Source: Siderastrea siderea
Taxonomy: Eukaryota > Cnidaria > Anthozoa > Scleractinia > Rhizangiidae
NCBI GenBank assembly: GCA_964030785.1
Contig: OZ034975.1
Span: forward strand, 21,755,142 to 21,819,141
Length of the DNA stretch: 64,000 nucleotides
Direction: 5' to 3'
Positions 1 through 9,876 of this stretch are shown here, in pieces. Numbering within the stretch: position 1 is the first letter of the stretch; every line of letters begins with the position of its first letter. The notes under the pieces were generated by a model, which was given only the letters and a program-made list of their open reading frames with translations, had not been told where the DNA came from and ran no database searches. The position numbers were made by a program, and so were the translations under genes.

Positions 1-944
1 CTTTATACTACCGCAAAAAGGAAAGAAAGTAATTTTAATTACGTTCTTAAAAGAACTAGGTACCTCAAAGGTTTGATCGAGATTTGCAACGATCGATAAG
101 GCGTCGAGGGAAGCGAATTAGAAACATTCCAGGAGTTTTCTTAAAAATAAGGTGAGAGGATTATTGACAATAAAAACTAACGGTAAAAATTCACGACGTT
201 TCAACCGCCCGTCGGTCATTATCAAGCGAAATGTTGAGAATAAAAATTTGCATAGATATATATAGTGATAAAGGGGTAAAAATATGTAAGAAGTATGTAT
301 GAAGTAAAAATATGTAGAAGTATGTGTAAAAGGAATTAACTAAAGGTGTTAACAACAATAAAAAACATGCAAAACTAACTATATAAAGACTAATTACTTA
401 AAAACCTTCGCACGAATTGAGTCGGACTGTACATCGAGACTTGGTCTCAGTTCAGGAATCTCGGTATTTTCGTTTATTGTGCTAAGATCGAGCGGTAGAA
501 TTTGCACAAAGCTGGCTTACATACTACTTTGTTACTTTGTGGTTCAGTACCAATAAATTCTACTACGCGCGCGGCTATTTTAGCCACGATCCAGTTCGAT
601 ATCAGTTTAATACCTTGCAATCAGTTCCAGCGAGGACACAGTTTGTTTAACAGCATAAATCACCGCCTAAAAGTAAACATGGTTTCAAAAATCGATTTGT
701 AACGAGCTGCAGAGCTACTGGAAGGTTGAATTACGGTAAAATTCTTGGCAAATACTTACGCAGTAATGCTGTTTGTCCATGAACAACGTGCAATTGCCCG
801 TCATGTTGTGAGGTTACAGTGTAAAAGCAACAAACCTCTGTTATGAACAAGGAAGTCCAATGCAGTCACGCGAGCAAGGCCAGTGTGCATGTGAGGTCCT
901 GGGTATGAGCGCGGGGCAATCATCCTTTCTAAATGTTATCTTTA
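1..944. other. Intergenic stretch, no gene seen
   Basis: AT-rich sequence with no conserved reading frame. The longest plus-strand frame (502-702) has no recognisable motif and no splice signals. I see nothing else in this stretch. Confidence 0.5.
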
Positions 945-1366
945 TTCCCCGGGGGGGTACTCCTATAGAGGGCTACACGGGGAGGCTCCACCCGAAAGGG
1001 GTGCCTTTTTTAAGCTTGAAGCATACTACTGAAGGGTAGGGAAAAATTGTCATTTTAATATATGAAAGGGTCACATTGGCTGCAAAGTGGTTAAACGGAG
1101 TATATGAAAGCGTGCCAAATTTTGGCAGAAATGACGACGTGAAATGACGACACGAAACACATAAAAGCTTGCACCCTTTGAGCAACTGAGCCAGAACGAC
1201 TGAAAGCCTGGGAAAAATGTGGTGATTATAGGAAATTCTATTGGTTATGTTCTTCCTTGAGATATAAGAAAGGTGAGCAATTTTGCACTAGGTATATGAA
1301 AGGGTAAGCCGGTTTGAACCTCTGGGTATAAAACTATATTGAGTACCCCTCCTCCCCCTGGATTTA
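945..1366. repeat. MITE-like repeat with G-rich inverted ends
   Basis: The left end reads CCCCGGGGGGGTACTC and the right end GAGTACCCCTCCTCCCCC, so the ends are inverted copies (GGGGTACTC core). TTTATT-like sequence lies outside both ends and may be a target duplication. The interior repeats 'tatgaaaggg'. The pattern resembles a dispersed cnidarian repeat. The superfamily is not assignable. Confidence 0.55.
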
Positions 1367-2571
1367 TTATGACCTTTTCTTTAAAATGGATTTTACTAAA
1401 ATAAAGCACTACACTACATTCTCCTTTGTTGATCTCTTTCTCTCACTGAACCATATACAGTTCCTGTGTGCCTCAAATCAACCAAATAAATACAGAACAG
1501 CAAAGGATAGGTAATTAATTTCGATCAGCCACTGTAAAGCATAGTCCACCATGGTAGAACTTTGGTAAAAAGCATTTTCTTCGCCAAGGCAAGGCTGTGT
1601 TTCAAAAGACTTGTTGGAGGCTACTTCATGTTTTATTTTCAAGCATTTATTAACCTTTTGTCAGGACGCAGTCTAGTAATACCCATTTTTTTTTCTTTTG
1701 AGTTCTTCAGTTTTTTCTTGGTCACTAGCCCCAGAGTCCTGGGTTTTGCTTGGCCAAACAAATATTTGTCGCAAACTTCTGCTACACGACCTGGGCTCCT
1801 ATCTTGACTGACCGTAATATATTTTGCACCCTGAGTAAAGGTCAGATTGGTGACTTTTAAAGCTTGCTAGGAGTGTGTTTGTCCTTGCTCACACTAAAGA
1901 GCTCTTTACCCCGTTGAATTCCTCATAATTTTCGAAATTTTCGGTTTTTATAAAGAATTTGGCAAAGCAGCACAAAACAGCTGAAGAGTTCTCATATTCA
2001 CTGGAAGTTTGTGAGCCGAGTACCGCATTTGTTTCGCCAAGAGAAAACCAGAAGTCTGGGATTAGTAACCTACATAAAAAACAACAAACACAAAAGACGA
2101 AAGGAAAAAAAAAACGCGTATTCTAGAGCCAGTCATCACTATATTGATGATGGCTGGCTAAAATAGTAATAATTATTGCCCATGGATATGCTCATACTTA
2201 GGGGATAGGGGCATCCATAATTACCAATTTTGTGACAGCGGTGTTCTACTCACGTGTGACATTCAGAGCTCCCCTATAATTGCTACATTATTGCAATAGT
2301 ATAGAGTTTGCAAAGATAATATGACAAGACCACATTTTTGTTATTCAGATCTCACACAAGTGTATTATGTGAGCTGCAAACTCTTGAGTCTTTCCAGAAT
2401 ATGCTTGATGCCAAGAGATTTTGAACAAGGAAACTTGTAACTTGAGGCTCACACAACATAAACAATTCAGCCTGTCTGCCTTAATCTTACAAGTGGGTGA
2501 TCAAAACATCAGAGCAGAAAAAGTCCCAAACGTCAGTACCAACCAAATAAAATGAGAAGGAAATAATATTA
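1367..2571. other. Intergenic stretch downstream of PSENEN
   Basis: No conserved coding sequence. The frame at 1562-1807 shows no family resemblance. This is probably the 3' flank of PSENEN plus old repeats. Confidence 0.4.
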
Positions 2572-2577
2572 TTTAAT
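2572..2577 (-). terminator. Candidate poly(A) signal of PSENEN
   Basis: ATTAAA on the minus strand about 165 nt past the PSENEN stop codon. It is the nearest poly(A) signal-like hexamer. The cleavage site is unknown. Confidence 0.4.
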
Positions 2578-2740
2578 ACAAAATTTTCACAAACAGAGCA
2601 TCAAATATGCAATATTTACAATGCATAATGTTACAGACTAGGTGTCCTAAATGACTTTGTACTGAGAAGTTGACGTGCCTGTGCTAGATTTACTAACACT
2701 GACATGAAAAGATTACAAGAAAACATATTATTGTCCCGCA

Positions 2741-2880
2741 TCATGGTTCTCCCAGTGGTATTACAAATGATATTCTGTCTCCAATTTCTCCCCAGCTTGC
2801 CCGGTACTTCTGATAAATGAGTATCCATGCAGTCAAACCAGCAACCCATACTAAGAATCCTATTCCTGATTTAATAACAT
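2741..2880 (-). CDS. PSENEN: PSENEN exon 3 (last coding exon)
   Basis: The acceptor is TTTTTTTCAG followed by ATGTTATTAAATC. The exon begins with the last two bases of a Tyr codon and ends in GGAGAACCATGA. It encodes [14 protein letters not shown] and later [12 protein letters not shown]. Confidence 0.93.
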
Positions 2881-5800
2881 CTGAAAAAAACAAAAATAAA
2901 ATTTGTTCCAAATTGAAAAATGCTTGAAAGCAAAAGATTTTCCTAAATATCCCAACACAGAACAAGCCTACAGAAGGATCATAGGAAGCCCCTTGTTTTC
3001 CATTTAAAATAAACTGAAGACTGCAACTGAAAAAATTCATTTCGTTAGCTTTGCAAATTTTGTCAGGTTACTTGAGAGGTTTTGTGAGGTTACTATGTGC
3101 ACTGATTCAAATGTGCAACTGCCCTTGCATCAGGAGCCCGGTCAAAAACCTGGCCAGTCTGGAAAAGCCTGGCCAGGCCGGGCTTTCCAGGTTTTTGGCC
3201 AAGCGTACCAGGAAAATGCAGCCTGGTAAAGCCTGACAAGCCTGGCCACGGCCAAGTTTTCTTGGCAACCTTGGCCGCAAAAGTCCGGCTTTCTCGGCCA
3301 TGTTAATTCCAAAGCCAGACTTTCTTGGCAGCCTTGGCCAAAAAAAAACTTGCTTTCCCTGGCCACTAAGATGTTAGCCTGAGGCTTTCTTGGATTTTCA
3401 GGCATTGAAAAGTAGTCTGGAAAAACCCAGCATTTTTGGCCATGTTGTCCCAGAAATTATGTATCTTATTCAATTAATGTTACATTTTTCTCCTGGAGTG
3501 GAAGTTATTGGTTGTTATTGCTAATCCCATCATAAGACATCAAAGAAACTCTACTAGAGGTCACTAATTAAAACTTATTCTTCAGCCAGTCATGTAATAA
3601 AATGATTCACAAAGAAGGTCACTGACTTCACCTTAAAAGACCTGGAACTGAGAAATTGTTAATCGTCTTGAATGGGTCGTAAACTTGAAATTCCTACACC
3701 GAAAGTGCTTTTTAAAACATTGTGTCCAGTCACGCATTGCATCCTGAGGTATAAACAGCTATCAAACACACCTTAATGAACACTGAGCAAGAATTAAGCT
3801 GTAAGGATATTTCTTTTCCTGCTTCAAAATTGTGACAATGAGGCACTATTTAAAGATAAATACCAGTAAATCAAAATCCTGTACTCAAAAAAGCAGTTTA
3901 CCTGTTGATTGTCTGCGTAAGTTTGCAATGGAAGACAACATGTGTAACTTTTGATCACGTCAATGCAATGACACATTGCATAATACCTTTTTCAGAATAA
4001 CGGGCTCGATTCCAAACTTTTCCAAGAAGTCAATTTCTTTTGAGCCACAGTGTAGGTCAAAAAATGATTTTTGATCCTTTTCTTGCATTATGTTAGATTT
4101 TAAAATCGGAAAGCGGAGTTTGTTGATAACGTGGCCCATATATAGGAGCAACCACCATCTTGAAATTCACAACACATTTCTGAGGAGCCTGGAAACAAAT
4201 TGGGTTGTTTTGGTCAGCAGCTACATGTAGACCACTGCAGGCTCAGATAAAGACCTTTTTAGCCAATGATGTCACGTTAGTGACGTCATATGGCTACTGT
4301 CAGAGCCTAAAAATCAACGATGGACGAGAACAGTGTCGCGTTTGTCTTACGATTTGTGAGGCTGGTGGATATTCTGTGGTACGATGGGTGGGGGTGTGCA
4401 CCGGGACACTGAAACTCTTACCTTATCAGTGGCACAAGCCCATACAGCTAAATAAATGTTATGGGAGTAAGACCCCCGGGCTTTGAAGTGTTTTGGATTC
4501 GCAAGTGTGGATCTACTTCAAATGCCTGTTTTGTGTACGTGAGGTCTGGCAGGATTTTATTCGCGTTGTAGTCCTGTGTTTACTTAGCTGAAGTACAAAT
4601 TTCCACAGCAGCAAATACAAGATGGACTTGCCAATTTGAGATGTTGTATGAACAGAATGTGGAAATTAACGTTACATCGATCCCTAATTAACAGTGAAAG
4701 AAACAATATTTAAAGCCCAAGTTTATAACGATAGTGAAAAGACTAGAGTAAAACAGCATAAAATTTTTCGGGATTATCTCTCGGTAACAGCGAATCTAAA
4801 ATTTGCAGTGTCATTTTTGAGTGTGTGTTATAAAACATGAACCCATTTAGTTTTAAATCAGAAATTGCACAGCTTGTTGCTAGCTATTCTTAAAACTGAA
4901 AAACTTGAATGAAACTAGTATTAAAATCCAAGTCACAGTGGTGATCAAGGAATTAGAGGATGGATGTAGTAAAATCTTAACAAGATACTAAACGTTATTT
5001 CGGGGTTATTCATAGCTCAAAGTGTAAAGCGTATGTTGAGCAAATTTGCATAGTTGACAGCTGTAATTTCAGCCTTATAAGGAATGTAACGCAACACTTA
5101 AAACATCTCGAACCGACCGAAACAGTACCGAAAGATTAACAACAACAGATATTTGACAAAGCATTCTAATAGAGACCTGTTGGATCTACTGGAAAGCGAG
5201 CTGAATTTGAACATTTTCGTACTGTTCGAAGGCAAAGCAAACGAAATTTATTCGGCTGTAGGTTGAGACTCAAAATAAACACGTGAGCTAAAAATAACTC
5301 TGTACCGTGGGAAAGTTACAAATGTAAACATACTTTGGTCGATTTGTGAAGCAAAAAGACGAAAATTATTATAGCCGACTTGATTACAGAGCAAGCAACT
5401 TCAATTAACAGGGGAAATAAATATAGTTGCAAAACTATTTCCGTCGCGTTTATAAACGCTAGTTCAAACCGATTTCGAACGAAAATATTGTGGATACAAG
5501 AAATGCCGTTTGATGGCAGACTCCTGTTTTGACAATACAATGTACTAAGAACATAAGTGGTTGACTGAAATGTCTGAAACCTTACAAATTAAACAAAGTA
5601 AAGCGAGTCGCGTGTCACGCAAATCATGCAGAGTGTCAAAACGGCACCCTTTAGAAAGTTGACCATTTATGAGCACTGAAAAGTATTGGATATTCGCCGG
5701 TAGAAGTAAGAAATTAAAAGGTTCAACTGCAACTTGCATTTATTTCTGAAGTAAAATTGTTAACTTTCCACTGATCTTTGCCTAAATTATGTATGCAATA

Positions 5801-8800
5801 TTTTTCGACGGTGAGTTTAAGTTTAAGTTTACTTGTTTTTGTCTGTGTTCTTTGAAGAACCGTGAAACAAAGAGCTTTCTTCGTTTTTTTTTACTCCACG
5901 TAGTCACGCTGCTGAATCATTACCAGGTTTTATAGTGGATAACCACAAGATCTTTTTGGTGGTGGTGGAGGGGCGGGGGGGGGGGGGGGGGGGCTGAGGG
6001 GTTAGGGTGGGACTTACCGGAGGTGTAAAGTCCCATAGGTTGTCAGGATAAATTTCACCATATTGTGAAAAAAACGTCATTGGCTCTGCGCGCATTGCGT
6101 GCGTATGTTTTTTTGGTTTCGGCGCGATTTTTGTGATCAGGTCATGGCTTGAAATGTTTGCCTCTTTTGAGCTTGAAATGAAGAAACAGAGGAGCAAAAC
6201 GTGGATCAACTACCCTTTAGGCTGAGGGAAGTTGAAGGCAAATGATAATTTTGAAAGATTGGATTCAAAATGAATGATTATTTTAAGTAAAGATCGACCA
6301 TGTACTTCTGAGTTGAGCAGCTTGAATGTTTGCAAATGTTTGAGGATCTGAAGCAGGCAGACTCAGACGTCCTTTATTAAAGCTTGAGCTTAAATCTGGA
6401 TACTCTTTTTTCTACCAGGCTTGTGTCATTTTTTTCAACGTAACTAAGAATGACAGAGGATTTGAGTCTGGTTTAAATGCTCAAAGGATTTCGTAAATTA
6501 TGAAAAGTCTGGGGTTAATGAAATGAGCTTACAGCTTGTGGATGTTAGAGTAGTACAATTTAAAAGAATATTGCTCTTTAAGCATGTTTTAAATGCAGCA
6601 TCATTCAGATAGGCTGGTTTTGACCACTCATTTATGTTTCGTTGTAGATATTGGCTGTATTCAACACATTGTTCAGTGACTTCAGCTGAGGGAGACTCAA
6701 ACAGCAAAGCAATATCAAGTCACCAATCCTGGTTCTTGATAAGCTAAGTTGCTTAAACATGGCACTAAATTCTGTTGATGCCATTTTCTTTTGCATTATC
6801 TGACTCATAATTACAGAACACAATGTCCAAATGTAGATTTGAGACATAAAAATAGTGACCAAGTCTTTCAATGCAATCTAATGGTTGACAAAAGTGAGAG
6901 ATTAAAACTGGGACTAGCATTTGATTGCTCCATTCAAATGTATTTCCATAACACATATACATATAAGTTTATGGTGTCAGCTTGTAATCTACCAATATTG
7001 CAATTTCCTGGATATTTTAGTCAGTTGATCCGGATTACTGATTGCATGGGTTTGCTAGACAATGTAAAACCTTGTTTTAACTGAACGGAATTTAAATGTA
7101 GGGGGTATTTGTGTCTAAATTCTAATGCTCTCCATGTTTGCCTATTATATGTTTAGTCACATGGGGACCAACATTCAAGACACTTTTCATAGCTGTCTAG
7201 AAATTAAAACTACTTCTTATTTTAGAAGGATGAAAAGAGCAATACATGTATATCAGAAAAAATACGTCAAACCAATTTTTTGCTAAGTTTATTACTTTTT
7301 TGATTCTTGGGCACTTTTTCTTGCTGAACGAGATTCTATTTATTATATTATTTTATACAGCGTATAAACCATTAATGAGAAGATGCTGTTATAAAATTAT
7401 TGTAAATAATGCAACTGAATGAAAAACTTTCAATGTTTGACGTGCAACAATGTATAATAAATCATTGTATTAAATGCTATTCTGATAGTTAATTTTTGAA
7501 ATGGCATTCAATTTATTAATAGTAATTTCTGGGCAATTTGCCTGGCAACTAACTAACCTGCCAGTAATTAATTTCCTGGTTACTTTTATTTGTCTGAGTA
7601 CTGACTAAATTAATTGAGCTGATCTTGACAGCCACAGTTGTCTTACTTCTGTCACTGGCCAGACTGGCCTTGGTCTTTAAGGGCTGGCCAGTCTGGCCTG
7701 TGACCTGGCTCAACAAGGTTTTCAAGCCCGGGTTTGACCCCGGTCTGCCACAGCCGGGCCAGGCCGGGCTGGCCGCCTGACCACGGCTTCCCCCGTTTTT
7801 TTATCCCTTGGCCAGCCCGGCCAAAGCCTGGCTTGTGGCCAGGCTTACCTCGGCTTTCAAGCCAGGCTTTGGCCCTGGTCTACCCAGGTCTGGCCAGGCT
7901 CCTGATGCAAGGGTGATTAACATGTCTTTTAGTGTCGAGATCTGCATATGCACTTACTCAGTGCTAGAAACACATTTATTTGATGTAACCAGTCAGAGTG
8001 AAGTATGACTAGTTACTACTACCATGATAACCAAACCCCATACAGCACTTATATCAATTTCCTCCAGGTAATATCAATACACTGTTATGGGACAGAAATA
8101 GAATGAAGAAAATCATCAACCAAGCAATACTGTCAAGATATAATTCAAAATTCTCAGAACCTATGCCAAGATCTGTGCATAGCAGCCAATAAGAAGACTT
8201 AACATTTTCACCTAACTATTTAATAACAGATCTGGGTTTGAAAGAAAAAATTCTCAGACTTACATGATTTCAGCTTTGATTGTCCAGTGAATGATGCTCT
8301 GATAAATGCCTCCTGGAAAAACCAAACAACATTGACGAACCAAAGAAATGGGAGCAAAGCAAATCCACCTAGGAAATGTGTTGATGGAATCAAGGAAAAA
8401 GAACAAAAACAGCAGAAAGCAAATGGATAGGTCATTCAAATCAGTGAGGTTGAAATTAAGCTTATTTCTGCACCAGAGTACCCAATACTCTCTTACAGGT
8501 CTACATCCCTAACAAAATGCATTCCTGTAAAAAAAAAAAAGATAACAATTATCAGTGTGTGGGATCATCCACACACTTACTAAGGCCTCCTTAATTCATG
8601 ATACAGGAAGCCCCAATCCAAAGCAAACAAACTAGAACAAGATGTGGCTTTCGTTACTTTTAGTGGTGCATGTGCACACGACGAATTTTATTACACTATC
8701 AAGGTACAAAAAATCGTACTGTAAAAACAACATAAATATGAAATAACAACTGTTAAACACCATTTTTGTTCACAAATTCAACAATCAAAATGGTTCACAG

Positions 8801-9658
8801 TTTTCGTGTAAGAACTGATGCTTTTTAGGTTGGAGTAAATGGAGAAAACATGTTCTGGTAGAATCATTTGTTCCATTTGCAGTTGTAAATTCATCATGTC
8901 ATAAAATTTGTCACCTTGAGCACCTGCATTAGACAGTCATTGTGCCTCTAGAGAGCGGCACCACTAAAAGCAACAAAAGCAGAAGATGTACCACTTGTCA
9001 GGATTGTTATGAGAACCTGCTGGTCATAGTACTTCACTTGATGATGAACTCATTACCGAAAAAATGACGTCGCTCTGTTTGCAAGTTCAAAATCACAAGG
9101 CCTTAAAACGGTATGGAGTTAAACTTATTCACATACCACTTCAGTTAATGCCCAACCAAGTAATGCATTTCCTATGCACCCCTTCCCCCTCGTCTGTGAT
9201 ACTATCCACAAGGCAATAATGATCAACAACCAAGCGAATCAGTACAAATCTGAGTAAAATATACTTAAACTTTCGTTGAGAGCAAAAATAAGTTAGTAAG
9301 CCTAAATCGAACACAAACAGCTGGCCAATAGGGCTTAAAAGCTTGTGAAAAAAAGTGTAAGATAACGCTGATAAAGGTAAACCTGATGAAGGCAGTGTTC
9401 CCGAAACGTTGGATATTTATCATTTCAGCGTTAACTTACACTTTTTTCACATTATCCTAAGACGCTGCTCAGGAATTACCTTACCGTATTGTATTCACAA
9501 CTCAACTACAACACGGGCACTAAACTAGCGTCATAAACTAGCAAATGTAAAAAAAATCGCAGCAAATAATTTAAGTCATAATAAAAAAGAAGTATGTGAA
9601 TGGTATATTTCCTGCACAAGTTGACTTTATCCTCATCAGAAACCTTTCTCAAATCCAT
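2741..9658 (-). CDS. PSENEN: Gamma-secretase subunit PEN-2 (PSENEN), three exons
   Basis: PEN-2 is the last subunit to join gamma-secretase (presenilin, nicastrin, APH-1, PEN-2). It is needed for presenilin endoproteolysis and so for Notch and APP cleavage in membranes. Exons on the minus strand are 9658 to about 9609, 8379 or 8368 to 8264, and 2880 to 2741. They give 101 residues, the same length as human PEN-2. The start [17 protein letters not shown] aligns with the human N terminus residue by residue. Then come [18 protein letters not shown] (membrane segment), [15 protein letters not shown] (membrane segment) and the C-terminal [12 protein letters not shown], the counterpart of the human DYLSF motif region with D90, F94, P97 and G99 kept. 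Exon 3 (140 nt) has the human length. So does exon 2 (105 nt) if the AG acceptor is used. The exon 1 donor is unusual (see findings). The gene diverges from SMG9. Confidence 0.93.
3115..3420. repeat. GGCCAGGC-rich cluster, left member of an inverted pair
   Basis: Dense degenerate copies of GGCCAGGCTTTCTTGGC-like units. It begins with TTGCATCAGGAGCC, and the reverse complement of that string closes the similar cluster at 7620-7911. Open frames across it are compositional artefacts. Confidence 0.6.
4255..6105 (-). mobile_element. 1.8-kb dispersed repeat, copy 1 (reverse orientation)
   Basis: This stretch is an inverted near-copy of 30968-32783. Shared landmarks are the TTTTTAGCCAATGA / TGACGTCA end, the frame encoding [11 protein letters not shown], the poly-G/poly-C tract and the CGCGCATTGCG end. 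No transposase or reverse transcriptase is visible, so it is a non-autonomous element. It lies in PSENEN intron 2. Confidence 0.7.
6106..7619. other. PSENEN intron 2 interior
   Basis: AT-rich intron sequence. The overlapping small frames around 6498-7084 show no conserved motif. No gene is supported here. Confidence 0.4.
7620..7911. repeat. GGCCAGGC-rich cluster, right member of an inverted pair
   Basis: It ends GGCTCCTGATGCAAGG, the reverse complement of the start of the 3115-3420 cluster, and carries the same GGCCAGGC units. The two may be arms of one foldback element of about 4.8 kb, or two insertions of one family. Confidence 0.55.
8264..8379 (-). CDS. PSENEN: PSENEN exon 2
   Basis: Encodes [20 protein letters not shown] and the following hydrophilic loop. 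The donor is AAATCAT|GTAAGT. Two starts are possible. One is 8368, after TTTCCTAG: this is the conserved human intron position and gives the human exon length of 105 nt. The other is 8379, after AC, which adds HFL and joins in frame to LCRK of exon 1. Confidence 0.88.
9340..9455. repeat. Hairpin repeat with CTGATGA...GAAAC core
   Basis: The left arm GTGAAAAAAAGTGTAAGATAACG is the near-complement of the right arm CGTTAACTTACACTTTTTTCAC. The loop holds CTGATGA (9383-9389) and GAAAC (9403-9407). It lies in PSENEN intron 1. Confidence 0.6.
9609..9658 (-). CDS. PSENEN: PSENEN exon 1 (start codon)
   Basis: The ATG at 9658-9656 opens [17 protein letters not shown], in exact register with human residues 1-17. 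No GT donor follows at the conserved position; the sequence continues ATATACCATT. The 3' boundary given assumes an AT-AC intron and is tentative. Confidence 0.75.
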
Positions 9659-9795
9659 CCCGAAGACTCCCGAAGACTTTTCCTTCGATGATTCTGACAG
9701 GAAACTGACGCGATCTTTTCCAACCTTCCCATCATGCAGCTTGTCAAAGACTCGTTACGTTTGGTGTTACATGACGAAGTTGGCTGAAATTCAAG
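9659..9795. promoter_or_regulatory. Bidirectional promoter between PSENEN and SMG9
   Basis: Only 137 bp separate the divergent start codons, so both 5' UTRs and the core promoters must lie here or overlap the first exons. No TATA box is evident. A GAAGACT direct repeat (CCCGAAGACT twice) and TGACGCGA are visible. AAGATGGAGG at the SMG9 start codon resembles a YY1-type element, which is inference. Confidence 0.7.
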
Positions 9796-9876
9796 ATGGA
9801 GGACCAAGACAGAGGTTTTCGCCGTGGAAGAGGCGGTCGTAGGAGAGATCGGGGATACAGAGAAAGGTCTTCAAGA
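9796..9876 (+). CDS. SMG9: SMG9 exon 1
   Basis: Starts at ATG 9796 and encodes MEDQDRGFRRGRGG plus an Arg-rich tail, 27 codons in phase 0. The donor is TCAAGA|GTAAGT. The start is chosen because it is the first ATG after the divergent PSENEN promoter and leads straight to a good donor. Confidence 0.8.

Noticed and set aside
2631..2849. Minus-strand frame of 72 aa ending in PSENEN 3' UTR
   Set aside because: Out of frame with PSENEN exon 3, no conservation. A shadow of the real exon.
9600..9842. 80-aa plus-strand frame over the PSENEN/SMG9 promoter
   Set aside because: Covers antisense PSENEN exon 1 and an out-of-frame SMG9 exon 1; no support as a gene.
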